In this document: piece after piece, positions 1 to 8,294 of the stretch | Position numbering within the stretch: position 1 is the stretch's first letter | Layout of the letters: each line of letters starts with the position of its first letter | NCBI RefSeq assembly: GCF_000784355.1 | Contig: NZ_KN360928.1 | Span: 16,642 to 67,691, forward strand | Length of the DNA: 51,050 nucleotides | Origin: Methanolacinia paynteri | GTDB taxonomy: Archaea > Halobacteriota > Methanomicrobia > Methanomicrobiales > Methanomicrobiaceae | Direction: 5' to 3' | Made by a program: the position numbers and the translations under genes | The notes under the pieces: generated by a model | Seen by the model: only the letters and a program-made list of their open reading frames with translations | Databases searched by the model: none | Told to the model about the DNA's origin: nothing

Positions 1-552
1 GGAGTTATCTTCGCCACGCCGGTCTACAGCGTGAACGTGACCGGCCGGATGAAGACCTTCATCGACAGGATAAGCTACAACGGCCACAGGCCACAGTTCT
101 CCGGGAAGAAGGCTTTCTTCCTTGTGACGACCGGCATACTGGGCGCCGGCGAAGTCCTCGGTTACCTGGAAAAACTGGCGCATGCATGGGGGTTCGAACC
201 GGCGGGAAAGGCCGGGCTCATCACCCCGAACGGTCCCGTGCCGCGTGATCGGGCAGAGAAGAATACCCGGCTGCTCGAAAAAGCCGCCGCCAAATACTCC
301 GCCTCCCTGCTCGGGAAAAAACAAAAACGTCCCGGCCTTAGGGATGTGATCTATTTCTACTGCCTGAAGGGGACTTTTTCGGGACTGGAAAAGATATCGC
401 CCGCCGACTACCGGTTCTGGAAGAACAGGGGCTGGCTCTCGCCCGGCACTCACTACTTCACGGATGTCCCGGTCAATCCGTTATACAGGGCCGCAGGGAA
501 GTTCTTTGAGATATACAGCAAACGATCCAGTGATAAATACAATAACCGGTGA
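1..552 (+). CDS. Flavodoxin-like NAD(P)H-dependent FMN reductase, 5' truncated
   Basis: The reading frame is open from base 1, so the true start lies outside the window. The visible part begins with a SPVY-type FMN-binding loop (ATPVYS) followed by VTGRMKTFIDR, the signature of the NADPH-dependent FMN reductase / iron-sulfur flavoprotein superfamily, where this stretch contacts the isoalloxazine ring. The GTG at 31 is internal to this motif and is not a credible start. About 183 residues are present, including a Tyr/Trp-rich C-terminal region. It probably acts as a cytosolic flavin-dependent reductase; the substrate is unknown. The radical SAM gene follows after 13 bases, so the two are probably cotranscribed. 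Confidence 0.8.
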   Translation, partial: GVIFATPVYSVNVTGRMKTFIDRISYNGHRPQFSGKKAFFLVTTGILGAGEVLGYLEKLAHAWGFEPAGKAGLITPNGPVPRDRAEKNTRLLEKAAAKYSASLLGKKQKRPGLRDVIYFYCLKGTFSGLEKISPADYRFWKNRGWLSPGTHYFTDVPVNPLYRAAGKFFEIYSKRSSDKYNNR

Positions 553-565
553 CCCGTGGTGACTG

Positions 566-1678
566 ATGAATACAATTGAAAATAATCCCCCGGCAGAACA
601 CGAGTACAGGGAATTCTTCGACGGCGTAATAGAGACTACACTGAAGAGTGCGCTGAAGATCGCCGCGTCAGACCCGAAGCTCGCAGTCGCCGGGGCGAAG
701 ATCCTCTACCACCAGAAGAAGGCCGCAAAGACCAGGCGGGGATACGAAAAAGAAGGAATAACGGTCCCCGCCGTCATGATGACCGCCCTTACATCGGGAT
801 GCAATCTCTCGTGCAGGGGGTGCTATATGCGTACACTCAGACGTGAGCCTGCGCCCGACATGACGAAAGAGCAGCTCTCGGGCCTTATCGCACAGGCGAA
901 AGACCTGGGGGTCTCGGTCGTCGTTTTCGCAGGTGGAGAGCCCCTGATGAGACTTCCGGAGATCTCCGGTTATGCAAGAAAGTATCCTGAAATTCTCTTT
1001 CCCGTTTTCACGAACGGACTTCTGATCGATGAAAATATCGCAGACGAGATCGCAGCATGCAAAAACATCGTCCCGATGATGAGCTTTGAAGGCCCGGAGG
1101 AAGATACAGATCGCAGGCGGGGGCCGGGCACTTACGAAAAACTTGAGGCTGCATGCACAAGGCTCTCGGAAAGAAAGGTATTCTTCGGGTGCTCGGTCAT
1201 GGTTACGAGCGGAAACATCGGGACGGTCACCGGCGATTCCTTCATCACCGGTATGATCGAAAAAGACATCCGGACCTTCGTGTTCGTCGAGTATGTCCCA
1301 ATCGAAGAGGGGACTGAGGATCTCGTGCTGACCGAAGACCAAAGGTCGGAACTCCGGGAAAAGATCAGGGTCTTCTGCGACAGATACCCGGCACTCTTCA
1401 TCGGGTTCCCCGGCGAGGAGGACGCATATGGTGGATGCCTTGCGGCAGGAAGAGGATTCGTCCACGTGAGCCCATCCGGAAAACTCGAACCCTGCCCCGC
1501 CGCCCCTTTCTCGGACGCGGACCTGACGAAGATTCCGTTAAAGGAGGCCCTCGGATCGGAGCTGCTCGAAAAGATCAGGCGGGAGCACAACCTGCTTGTC
1601 GAGACGAACGGGGGATGTGCACTCTGGGCGAACCGCGAATGGGTCGAGGGCCTGACGGAAAAAGGGGGACCTGACTAA
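566..1678 (+). CDS. Radical SAM protein with SPASM-like C-terminus
   Basis: The 370-residue protein carries the radical SAM motif C79-x3-C83-x2-C86 (CNLSCRGC), which binds the [4Fe-4S] cluster that cleaves S-adenosylmethionine, and a GGEP motif (AGGEPLM) shortly after. The C-terminal part has GGCLAAGRGF and EPCPAAPF, resembling a reduced SPASM region for auxiliary clusters. An N-terminal helical stretch of about 65 residues precedes the core. GGTGA just upstream supports the ATG at 566. It sits between a flavodoxin-like reductase, a possible electron donor, and a GrpB-family gene 10 bases downstream. The substrate cannot be told from sequence. Confidence 0.88.
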   Translation: MNTIENNPPAEHEYREFFDGVIETTLKSALKIAASDPKLAVAGAKILYHQKKAAKTRRGYEKEGITVPAVMMTALTSGCNLSCRGCYMRTLRREPAPDMTKEQLSGLIAQAKDLGVSVVVFAGGEPLMRLPEISGYARKYPEILFPVFTNGLLIDENIADEIAACKNIVPMMSFEGPEEDTDRRRGPGTYEKLEAACTRLSERKVFFGCSVMVTSGNIGTVTGDSFITGMIEKDIRTFVFVEYVPIEEGTEDLVLTEDQRSELREKIRVFCDRYPALFIGFPGEEDAYGGCLAAGRGFVHVSPSGKLEPCPAAPFSDADLTKIPLKEALGSELLEKIRREHNLLVETNGGCALWANREWVEGLTEKGGPD

Positions 1679-1688
1679 AGGTAGGACC

Positions 1689-2258
1689 ATGATAACGGAT
1701 GAAGATGAGATAAAAAGACTCGGGAGGCTCTACCCGGTAATACTCTCGGAATACGACCCAGGATGGCCGGAGATCTACGCCGCGGAAAAAAAGCACATCG
1801 AAGATGCCCTCGGTGCCGAAAATATCGCGAGGATGTCGCACATAGGCAGCACTTCTATTACGGGCATGACAGCAAAGCCGACGATCGACATCCTGCTCGA
1901 AGTCCGGGACGAACTTGAAGACGACCGTATAATCGCCGCCCTGACAGGTCTCGGATACGGCTACGACCCGCAGCCGCAGAATCCCCCGCCCCATATGATG
2001 TTCATGAAGGGCTACGGGAGGGAAGGCTTCGAAGGGCAGGCATACCATGTCCACGTCAGGTACGAAGGCGACTGGGACGAACTGTATTTCAGGGAATACC
2101 TCTCCATGCACCCCGGAGCGGCGGAAGAGTACGCGGATTTGAAGTGCCGGCTCAAAGAGAGCTATGAATTCAACAGAGAGGCCTATACAAAAGGCAAGAC
2201 CGAATTTATCAGGATTACAATGAAAAAGGCACGGGAAGAGATAAAAGAAATTCCGTGA
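1689..2258 (+). CDS. GrpB/UPF0157 family nucleotidyltransferase-like protein
   Basis: This 189-residue protein matches the GrpB (UPF0157) family: an N-terminal YDPGWPE segment, then HIGSTS and KPTIDILLEV, the nucleotidyltransferase-fold core in which GS and a DxD-like acidic pair would bind metal-nucleotide. The length is normal for the family. Members are widespread but biochemically poorly defined; some are fused to dephospho-CoA kinase. Start ATG 1689 is preceded by AAGGTAGG. It is the last gene of the 1-2258 run and is followed by a T-run. Confidence 0.85.
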   Translation: MITDEDEIKRLGRLYPVILSEYDPGWPEIYAAEKKHIEDALGAENIARMSHIGSTSITGMTAKPTIDILLEVRDELEDDRIIAALTGLGYGYDPQPQNPPPHMMFMKGYGREGFEGQAYHVHVRYEGDWDELYFREYLSMHPGAAEEYADLKCRLKESYEFNREAYTKGKTEFIRITMKKAREEIKEIP

Positions 2259-2274
2259 TAATTTCAGCCCCAAC

Positions 2275-2289
2275 TTTTTTTATATATCG
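2275..2289 (+). promoter_or_regulatory. T-run and TATA-like promoter ahead of the PPOX-family gene
   Basis: Seven T residues at 2275-2281, 17 bases after the GrpB stop, are typical of an archaeal oligo-T terminator. The run merges into TTATATAT, a TATA box positioned for a transcript start near 2305-2310 and a very short leader before the ATG at 2316. Confidence 0.55.
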
Positions 2290-2315
2290 TGCATATGTTA
2301 CACCTGTGAGAGATC

Positions 2316-2732
2316 ATGGATATCGATACGTGCATTAAATTCGCAACCGAAAACCCGATCGCCTGGGTCGCGACCGACGACGAAGGCCAGCCCCGTGTAA
2401 GGCCGCTTGGGATGTGGTTCGCGGACAAGACCGGGTTCTACTTCCAGACGTGGACGATTAAGGACATCTACAAACAGATTGTAAAGAACCCGAAGATCGA
2501 GCTAGGGTTCATAGGCGAAGAGAACGGGAGAGTTCTCCGCGTTGCAGGCCGGGCCGAATGGATCGAGGATATCGAGCTCAAGAAGAAGTCGCTCGAAGAC
2601 CGCCCGTTCCTCGCCGACATGGGCCTCACACCCGAGAGCCCCGAACTCGTCCTTTTCAGGATCGCAAAAGGTGAGGCGTACTTCTGGACGATGGAGACGA
2701 ATCTCGACCCGAAGAAGAAGATATTCTTCTGA
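2316..2732 (+). CDS. Pyridoxamine 5'-phosphate oxidase-family flavin-binding protein
   Basis: The 138-residue protein has the split-barrel PPOX-like pattern: N-terminal helix, then WVATDDEGQPRVRPLGM, where the small beta-barrel begins, and EENGRVLRVAGRAEW in the middle. The length is typical of single-domain FMN- or F420-binding members. These usually bind flavin or deazaflavin and carry out small reductions or act as sensors; the substrate is not evident. It has its own TATA box and converges on the APC permease gene, whose stop lies 18 bases away. Confidence 0.8.
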   Translation: MDIDTCIKFATENPIAWVATDDEGQPRVRPLGMWFADKTGFYFQTWTIKDIYKQIVKNPKIELGFIGEENGRVLRVAGRAEWIEDIELKKKSLEDRPFLADMGLTPESPELVLFRIAKGEAYFWTMETNLDPKKKIFF

Positions 2733-2750
2733 AACAGGAAACCTTCAAAA

Positions 2751-4100
2751 TTAATTTTCATTTTTTTCCGTTCTGTACATCACCCGTGGCTCCTCCTCCC
2801 GGTCCTCGATACGGATCTCCCTGCCCCTGATGCGGCAGTACAACAGCTCGATACCAAGAGCGATGCCGAGCATGGCTGCCAGAACCAGAAGGTTCAGCGG
2901 TGCGGTAAGGATCGTATCATAGACCAGGAACCCGACCGCCGCAAGGCACAAAACCGTTCCGACAGCCGGGATTAAACGGTTAGATTTCGTCTCCTTCCAC
3001 AACTTCACGTTCGCGTAATTCACGGCCGCAAAGATTAGCAGAAATCCGGCCGAGCCCATCGTCGAGATGTCCCGGAGGTCGAGGGTGTTCGCGATTACGA
3101 GCGTTATTCCGGCAGTCAGGAAAAGCCCTTCGAGATGGCGGTTCCAGATCTCCTTTTCAAGAAACCGGGGAAGCTCGCCCTGCTTCGCGATGATATAGCT
3201 CAGCCGGGCGGTCCCGTAGAATGTCGCGTTTATGGCCGATGCAGTGGAGAGAAGAGCCGCTATAGCGATCAGGACGAAGCCAAACTGCCCGAGGAAAGGA
3301 GTGGCCGCCTCCGCAAGGGCATAATCGCTCGCGGAAACTATCTGGTCGACGGGGAGATTTCCTATTGCCACTATCGCAATCAGGGTATAGAGGACTGCAA
3401 CGAACCCGACCGAGATGTAAAATGCCTTCGGGAGCGTTCGTTCGGGCTCGCGGACATCCTGGGCGGTGTTCGCGATCAGCTCGAATCCCTCGTAGGCGAC
3501 GAAGATGATGAACCCGCCGGATACGAGGGCGAGTGCCGGGGACCATGTCGAAGGAGAGAGCGACGCCGCATCGACCGAAAGGAGGCCGACTGCGATGAAG
3601 AGAACGAGGATCGCGAGTTTAATCGCCACGATCAGGTCCTCGGCCTTCCCGACTACATTCGCCTTCATTATGTTAAGCAGCATCAGGACCAGTACCACCA
3701 CGGTGATCAGGACATGCTTCATCAGCGGCTGGAGATCGGCGGAAAAAAAAGTCGACCCGTAACTCCCGAACGCATACGCGTAGAGCGAGAGCATTATGAT
3801 ATAGCTGATCCAGATAAGAAGATTCATCGTGCCCGAGAAGAGGCCGTTGCCGTATCCACGGAGGATGAACTTTACCGTCCCCCCCGCACTCGGATAGGTG
3901 ACCGAAAGCCGGGCATAGGAGTACGAGGTAACGATTGCAACCAGTCCCGCGATCAGGAATGCGACCGGTGTCCCGCCGCCTGCAAGCTGGACGGCGAGCC
4001 CCAGGACGGCGAAGATTCCACCGCCGACCATCCCTCCGATACCGATAGATACCGCCTCGGGGAGACCGATATCCTTTCTCTCGCCGGACATTATGCTCAT
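2751..4100 (-). CDS. APC-superfamily amino acid permease
   Basis: The 449-residue protein has about 12 hydrophobic segments and starts with the APC hallmark IGIGGMVGGGIFAVLG, the glycine-rich unwound helix that binds the amino acid backbone. A cytoplasmic QDVREPERTLPKA loop after the sixth helix is also typical. It resembles the archaeal ApcT-like group of proton-coupled amino acid transporters; specificity cannot be assigned. Its ATG overlaps the stop of the upstream lipoprotein gene (ATGA, 4097-4100), so the two are translationally coupled. Confidence 0.88.
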   Translation of the reverse strand: MSIMSGERKDIGLPEAVSIGIGGMVGGGIFAVLGLAVQLAGGGTPVAFLIAGLVAIVTSYSYARLSVTYPSAGGTVKFILRGYGNGLFSGTMNLLIWISYIIMLSLYAYAFGSYGSTFFSADLQPLMKHVLITVVVLVLMLLNIMKANVVGKAEDLIVAIKLAILVLFIAVGLLSVDAASLSPSTWSPALALVSGGFIIFVAYEGFELIANTAQDVREPERTLPKAFYISVGFVAVLYTLIAIVAIGNLPVDQIVSASDYALAEAATPFLGQFGFVLIAIAALLSTASAINATFYGTARLSYIIAKQGELPRFLEKEIWNRHLEGLFLTAGITLVIANTLDLRDISTMGSAGFLLIFAAVNYANVKLWKETKSNRLIPAVGTVLCLAAVGFLVYDTILTAPLNLLVLAAMLGIALGIELLYCRIRGREIRIEDREEEPRVMYRTEKNEN

Positions 4101-5428
4101 AACCCGAAGTTCTCCTTCAATGCGAGGATCATACAGCCCCCTCCGGGAAGGGGCACTACTTTTTCCACCGAGCTTGCACTCACATCCGGAACCTTCGTCT
4201 CCCTGAGCAGGTTTCCGCCTGAATCATACAAAGACAGATCGATTATTCTGTCCCGATACCCGCCGGCCGATCCGCCGCTGCTTCCGGGAGATGTGCCGGC
4301 GATTAAATACTCGCCACCTGCTGTCCGGGCGAAGACGGTGCCGGTGCCGATTATACGGAGAGATGTCACCTCTCCTTTCCCGGCATCGAAATGCGCCTCA
4401 GCGAGCCTGTTGAGATAATGTCCGTCGTGGAGGGTCGTATTTATGTACATGATGTCGTATCCTCCGGGAGCATTGCAGATGACCGGTATTGTATAATACC
4501 CAATCCGGTCGAGGCGGTCCGAGCTTAGAGCCGTCCCGTTCCCGTCGAGAAGCAGTACCGCAGCATAACTTGTGGTGTTCACATTATGATCGCCGGTAGT
4601 CTCGTATCCTGCAACGAAGAAATTCCCTCCGTCTGGAGATTCGGCCACGGTCCATGCACTGGTCAGGTTTTCCGCACCGTAAGCCTTCTTCCAGGAGACA
4701 CTCCCGTTTTCGCCCACCTTCACCACGGCTGCCTGCTTTATCGTATCTACCGGGACCGTGCACTCGGTCACCGTCATCGCATTGTCCCCGGACCCGATGA
4801 CAGTCTCGTGACAGCCTGGGGTTGCGACAACTTCCCCGGGAAGGGGATCACGATACGTGACGTTGCCGTTCTCCCCGTATACAGGGACCGAACCGAACGG
4901 GATCCTGTCCTGCTGCAGCCCTGCCGCCGCAAATCCGCCGTCGGAGGTCGCGACGAGGGATCTTGCATCTTCGATTCCGGTAGCGGTCCTCCATAACAGC
5001 TCGCCGTCAGGCCCTGTCCGGAAGATGGCACCGTCACTGGTCAGTACGGCAAAACCGCCGTCATGGGTCTGAACAACGGAGTACCGGCTGTAGTACTGGC
5101 TTCCGTCTGAGCCGGGGAGTGTTTTGTCCCACAGGATCTCTCCCCCGGGAGAAAAACGAATCAGCCTTGAGATGTAGTCGCCGTAACGGCCGCTGGCGTT
5201 CTTTCCGGCAACGATACAGCCGCCGTCATATGTAATTGCAATATCGCCCGTATAATCGTCGAAACCGTAGTCGAGAGTCTCCGCCCAGTCCGTTTCGCCG
5301 TCCGGAGAGATCCTTACGACCACGATGTCGCGGTTGGCTACATAATTCCCGATGCATCCAGAAGAGAGGAGAAGAAGAATGATGAATGCGGCGGCAGGAA
5401 AAGGCAGAGAAAACCGTTGGGATTTCAT
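4097..5428 (-). CDS. Secreted lipoprotein with repeated DGG-type propeller-like motifs
   Basis: The chosen ATG at 5428 follows a GGGGGGTT ribosome binding site; an ATG at 5446 lacks one. The N-terminus is a signal peptide with lipobox LSSGC (Cys25), so the 443-residue protein should be lipid-anchored outside the membrane. The body contains repeats of the form S/H/Y-DGGF or DGGC at about 50-residue spacing, each followed by a hydrophobic strand and a G-E-x-LW turn, suggestive of a beta-propeller. Function is unknown. It is coupled to the APC permease, so a role at the cell surface linked to uptake is possible but unproven. Confidence 0.75.
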   Translation of the reverse strand: MKSQRFSLPFPAAAFIILLLLSSGCIGNYVANRDIVVVRISPDGETDWAETLDYGFDDYTGDIAITYDGGCIVAGKNASGRYGDYISRLIRFSPGGEILWDKTLPGSDGSQYYSRYSVVQTHDGGFAVLTSDGAIFRTGPDGELLWRTATGIEDARSLVATSDGGFAAAGLQQDRIPFGSVPVYGENGNVTYRDPLPGEVVATPGCHETVIGSGDNAMTVTECTVPVDTIKQAAVVKVGENGSVSWKKAYGAENLTSAWTVAESPDGGNFFVAGYETTGDHNVNTTSYAAVLLLDGNGTALSSDRLDRIGYYTIPVICNAPGGYDIMYINTTLHDGHYLNRLAEAHFDAGKGEVTSLRIIGTGTVFARTAGGEYLIAGTSPGSSGGSAGGYRDRIIDLSLYDSGGNLLRETKVPDVSASSVEKVVPLPGGGCMILALKENFGL

Positions 5429-5512
5429 ATAACCCCCCGGGCCCACGAAGACATTCCGGAAACGGTCTTCGTTTTTTCCTGCATCATTAAGTAAAAGACG
5501 GCAGGATCATAC

Positions 5513-5875
5513 TTATTGATTTGTTCCGCCTTCGGTGTCATCACAGCCGTTCCCGTTGCCCAGGTATATCGTGCCCCATTTGCATAAGGCCTGGAGGACA
5601 GGAATCAGGGTCATCCCGAATTCGGTGATCGAGTACTCGACCCGTGGCGGAACCTCAGGGTATACTGTCCGGAGAACTATCCCGTCTTCCTCCAGCTCTC
5701 GGAGCTGCTTCGTGAGCATCTTGGCGTTCACACCGGGAAGAGTCCTCTGGAGTTCGGAAAAACGCATAACGCCGTCGCCGAGTTTCCATAGTATAAGTGG
5801 TTTCCATTTGCCGCCGATTACGTCCAGTGACGCCTCCACCGAACAGTGGTATGTCTTTCCGTTCTTCCTGTACAT
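5513..5875 (-). CDS. HxlR-family winged-helix transcriptional regulator
   Basis: The 120-residue protein has the HxlR pattern: a Cys-containing N-terminal segment (YHCSVEASLDVIGGKWKPLI), a helix-turn-helix (RFSELQRTLPGVNAKMLTKQ) and a wing with PRVEYSITEFG. Cysteines in such proteins often sense thiol or electrophile stress. I prefer ATG 5875; the frame can extend to a TTG at 5905, which falls inside a palindrome and has no clear ribosome binding site. It is divergent from a flavin reductase/nitroreductase operon, a classical arrangement for HxlR regulators, which it probably controls. Confidence 0.9.
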   Translation of the reverse strand: MYRKNGKTYHCSVEASLDVIGGKWKPLILWKLGDGVMRFSELQRTLPGVNAKMLTKQLRELEEDGIVLRTVYPEVPPRVEYSITEFGMTLIPVLQALCKWGTIYLGNGNGCDDTEGGTNQ

Positions 5876-5899
5876 GATTGTCCCTGTATTTCGGTTAGG

Positions 5900-5913
5900 T
5901 TTCAATATTGAAA
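5900..5913. promoter_or_regulatory. 14-bp perfect palindrome, candidate HxlR operator
   Basis: TTTCAATATTGAAA is a perfect 14-bp palindrome 25 bp ahead of the HxlR ATG. On the minus strand an ATAAATAC box at about 5943-5950 places the transcript start near 5920, so the palindrome lies just downstream of it, where a dimeric repressor could autoregulate. Binding is inferred, not shown. Confidence 0.45.
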
Positions 5914-5995
5914 GCTGCTTTCACAAAACGCTGTATGCAGTATTTATTCGACTGAGGCGTATTTTACCCTAATGGCTGTTGCAGCCGCTGCTTAA

Positions 5996-6029
5996 AAAAT
6001 GCCTTCATACCTCGTGCGAACGGCATTTT
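5996..6029 (+). promoter_or_regulatory. 8-bp inverted repeat in the leader of the flavin reductase gene
   Basis: AAAATGCC at 5996-6003 is repeated inverted as GGCATTTT at 6022-6029, with 18 bases between. A smaller GGCTG/CAGCC hairpin precedes it. It ends just before the first possible ATG (6037) and may be an operator or leader hairpin. Confidence 0.35.
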
Positions 6030-6066
6030 AAGGATAATGCACACTATGGAAAAGAGAGGGATCCAG

Positions 6067-6645
6067 ATGGAAAAAGAAATGAAAAAGGAAAAGATCAACA
6101 GCAATTTCTTCATCCCTATGCCTGTCGTACTCGTCGGGACACAGGTGAACGGGAAAGCGAACTTCATGACAGTCGGGTGGTGCACCCGTGTCAATGCCGC
6201 CCCGCCGATGATCGCCTGCGCAATCGGAAACAATCATTATACTCCCAAAGGGATCGCGGAGACGAAGACTTTCTCGGTCAACATCCCGTCGACGTCCATG
6301 ATCGAAAAGACCGACTACTGCGGAATTGTGTCGGGTGCGAAGACGGACAAGTCGGGCGTCTTCGAAATATTCTACGGTGAACTTGAGACGGCTCCGATGA
6401 TCTCCGAATGCCCGGTTTCGCTCGAATGCCGGCTGGTGCAGACAGTGCCGCTCGCAACAAACAGCATTTACATCGGCGAGATCGCCGGGGTATATGCAGA
6501 CGGCCGTGTGATCAGAGATGGGAAAGCTGATTTCACCGAGATAGACCCGGTAATCCTGACCATGACGGACAACAGTTACTGGTCACTCGGGGATCACGTG
6601 GGCGATGCCTGGAGTGCGGGAAAAAAGTTAAAGAAGACGGACTAA
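6067..6645 (+). CDS. Flavin reductase-like protein (FMN-binding split barrel)
   Basis: The protein matches the flavin reductase-like domain: FFIPMPVVLVGT, then NFMTVGWCTRVNAAPPMIACAI, which forms the FMN site, and a KTFSVNIPS strand. From ATG 6067, preceded by GAGAGGG, it has 192 residues; in-frame ATGs at 6037 and 6046 would add up to 10. Many archaeal members are flavoredoxin-like electron carriers that pass electrons between ferredoxin and flavin partners. It leads an operon with a ferredoxin-nitroreductase (36-base gap) and an Fe-S flavodoxin-like protein, and is divergent from the HxlR regulator. Confidence 0.88.
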   Translation: MEKEMKKEKINSNFFIPMPVVLVGTQVNGKANFMTVGWCTRVNAAPPMIACAIGNNHYTPKGIAETKTFSVNIPSTSMIEKTDYCGIVSGAKTDKSGVFEIFYGELETAPMISECPVSLECRLVQTVPLATNSIYIGEIAGVYADGRVIRDGKADFTEIDPVILTMTDNSYWSLGDHVGDAWSAGKKLKKTD

Positions 6646-6681
6646 ACCGAATGTAAATACGAAAACAGGAGAATGAAAGAT

Positions 6682-7500
6682 ATGAGTACGATAATAGTCG
6701 ATGAAGATCTCTGCACCAAATGCGGGATCTGTTCTGAAGCCTGCCCGATGAGCATTGTCAGTCCTGCGGGAGAGGAGACGCTCCCGGATGTCCCCGGTGA
6801 AATGGCGGACAGGTGCATTCAGTGCGGCCACTGCGAGGCGTTCTGCCCGACCGGAGCACTTGTACTGAACCTCCGCCCGGAGGAGAAGGAAGTCCTGCCG
6901 AAAGGAGCAGGCAATATTTCGGCGGACGAGATCGGGTTCTACCTTAAAAAACGGCGTTCGGCAAGGATGTATAAGGCCGATCCCGTACCCCGCGAAAAGA
7001 TCGAAGAACTCCTGGACGTGGCAAGGTACGCACCGTCCGGCGGGAACGGCCAGCCTGTCGAATGGATTGTCGTCCATGACCCGGCGAGAGTGAAGAGAGT
7101 TGCGGACCTTGTCGTCGAATGGATGAAGAGCCTTGTCGCAGCCGGCCACCCGATGGGCGGATTCTTCTCGGGGCTTATAGGTGCATACGAAGGAGGCTTC
7201 GACGGCATCTGCCGCAACGCCCCGCACATGCTCTTCGCCCACGTCCCGGAGGACAACCCGATCGCACCGGTCGACGGGATAATCGCCCTGACTTACTTCG
7301 ATGTCGCGGCACCGGCGGCAGGGGTGGGTACCTGCTGGGCCGGATTCGTCGCGATGGCCGCCGCCGAATACGAGCCGCTTCAAAAGGAGATCGGAATCCC
7401 GGCCGGAAGGAAATGCGCCTACGCGATGCTGTTCGGCTACCCGAAGTATAAGCCGCAGAACATCCCCCGCAGAAAACCTGCGAACGTCACTTGGATCTGA
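6682..7500 (+). CDS. Nitroreductase-family protein with N-terminal two-[4Fe-4S] ferredoxin domain
   Basis: Residues 1-60 hold two CxxCxxCxxxC motifs (C11/C14/C17/C21 and C45/C48/C51/C55), a bacterial-type 2x[4Fe-4S] ferredoxin. Residues from about 85 form an FMN nitroreductase domain opening with KRRSARMYKADPVP and ARYAPSGGNGQP. The fusion allows electrons to pass from reduced ferredoxin to FMN. I prefer ATG 6682 because AGGAGA at 6667 is too close to the ATG at 6673. The natural substrate is unknown; such fusions are common in anaerobes and methanogens. The next gene begins 10 bases after its stop. Confidence 0.92.
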   Translation: MSTIIVDEDLCTKCGICSEACPMSIVSPAGEETLPDVPGEMADRCIQCGHCEAFCPTGALVLNLRPEEKEVLPKGAGNISADEIGFYLKKRRSARMYKADPVPREKIEELLDVARYAPSGGNGQPVEWIVVHDPARVKRVADLVVEWMKSLVAAGHPMGGFFSGLIGAYEGGFDGICRNAPHMLFAHVPEDNPIAPVDGIIALTYFDVAAPAAGVGTCWAGFVAMAAAEYEPLQKEIGIPAGRKCAYAMLFGYPKYKPQNIPRRKPANVTWI

Positions 7501-7510
7501 GGTCAGTCCG

Positions 7511-8176
7511 ATGAAAGTCATTGCAGTCAACGGGAGCCCGAGGAAGAACTGGAACACGGCGACCCTTCTTAAAAACGCCCTCGAAGGCGCCGCTTCAACT
7601 GGTGCAAAGACCGAACTGGTTCACCTCTACGACCTCGATTACAAGGGTTGCACCAGTTGTTTCGCCTGCAAACTCATAGAAGGGCCGAGCTACGGGAAAT
7701 GTTCCATAAAGGACGGACTCACGCCTCTGCTCGAAAAGATCGAACGGGCCGATGTATTAATCACCGGGTCGCCTATATATTTCGGCTTCGTCACCGGAGA
7801 GACGCGGTCTTTTCTCGAAAGGCTCTTTTTCCAGTATCTTGCATATATGAACCCAACGTCATCGCTCTTCGGCAGGGAGATGAAGACGGCGGCGATCTAC
7901 ACGATGAATGTTTCAGAACAGCAGGCTGAAAAAATGGGCTATAACTCCATCTTCTCGTATACAGAAGGCAACATGAAGATGCTGTTCGGGCATTCGGAGA
8001 GTCTGTGCTCGTACGAGACGTTGCAGTTCGAGGACTACGGCCGGGTGGTCTCGGGCCTCTTCGACCCGGAGGCCCGGAAGGAGAGGCACAGGACGGTCTT
8101 TCCCGAAGACTGCAAAAAGGCATACGAACTCGGGCGAAGGCTTGCAGAACCGGCCGGTACCGGCAACCGAATCTGA
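7511..8176 (+). CDS. Flavodoxin-like Fe-S flavoprotein (Isf-related)
   Basis: The 221-residue protein begins MKVIAVNGSPRKNWNTATLL, the FMN phosphate-binding loop of NADPH-dependent FMN reductases, and has SPIYFGFVTGETRSFLER around the flavin. Between them lies C47-x2-C50-x2-C53-x10-C64, close to the compact cysteine motif of methanogen iron-sulfur flavoproteins (CX2CX2CX4-7C) but with a longer last spacer. It may be an electron-transfer or O2/peroxide-detoxifying flavoprotein. Start ATG 7511 follows GAGGT overlapping the upstream stop; upstream in-frame sequence belongs to the nitroreductase gene. Third gene of the HxlR-linked redox operon, followed by a T6 run. Confidence 0.88.
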   Translation: MKVIAVNGSPRKNWNTATLLKNALEGAASTGAKTELVHLYDLDYKGCTSCFACKLIEGPSYGKCSIKDGLTPLLEKIERADVLITGSPIYFGFVTGETRSFLERLFFQYLAYMNPTSSLFGREMKTAAIYTMNVSEQQAEKMGYNSIFSYTEGNMKMLFGHSESLCSYETLQFEDYGRVVSGLFDPEARKERHRTVFPEDCKKAYELGRRLAEPAGTGNRI

Positions 8177-8183
8177 ATCTCTC

Positions 8184-8189
8184 TTTTTT
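8184..8189 (+). terminator. Oligo-T terminator of the redox operon
   Basis: Six T residues in a pyrimidine-rich stretch 8-13 bases after the stop at 8176; no strong hairpin precedes them. Confidence 0.45.
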
Positions 8190-8230
8190 CCCCTGCCGAT
8201 GCGATTTCAACCCGCGGTCAGGGCAGGAAA

Positions 8231-8240
8231 ATATTTATAT
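8231..8240 (+). promoter_or_regulatory. TATA box of the CruF-like gene
   Basis: ATATTTATAT about 55-64 bases before the ATG at 8295 implies a transcript start near 8260 and a leader of about 35 bases containing the GGGGTGG ribosome binding site. Confidence 0.5.
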
Positions 8241-8294
8241 CAAAGAAACAGTCTGGAACTGTAAAGGCTGTAAAATTAATGGGGTGGCTTGAAT

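Noticed and set aside
190-206. GGGTTCGAACC, T-arm-like
   Set aside because: It lies in frame inside the flavodoxin-like gene and no other tRNA arms are present.
668-1465. Long minus-strand open frame opposite the radical SAM gene
   Set aside because: It is a shadow frame; the plus-strand protein carries the conserved motifs.
3135-4418. Long plus-strand open frame opposite the APC permease
   Set aside because: Its translation is charged and low in hydrophobic order, a mirror of the transmembrane gene on the minus strand.
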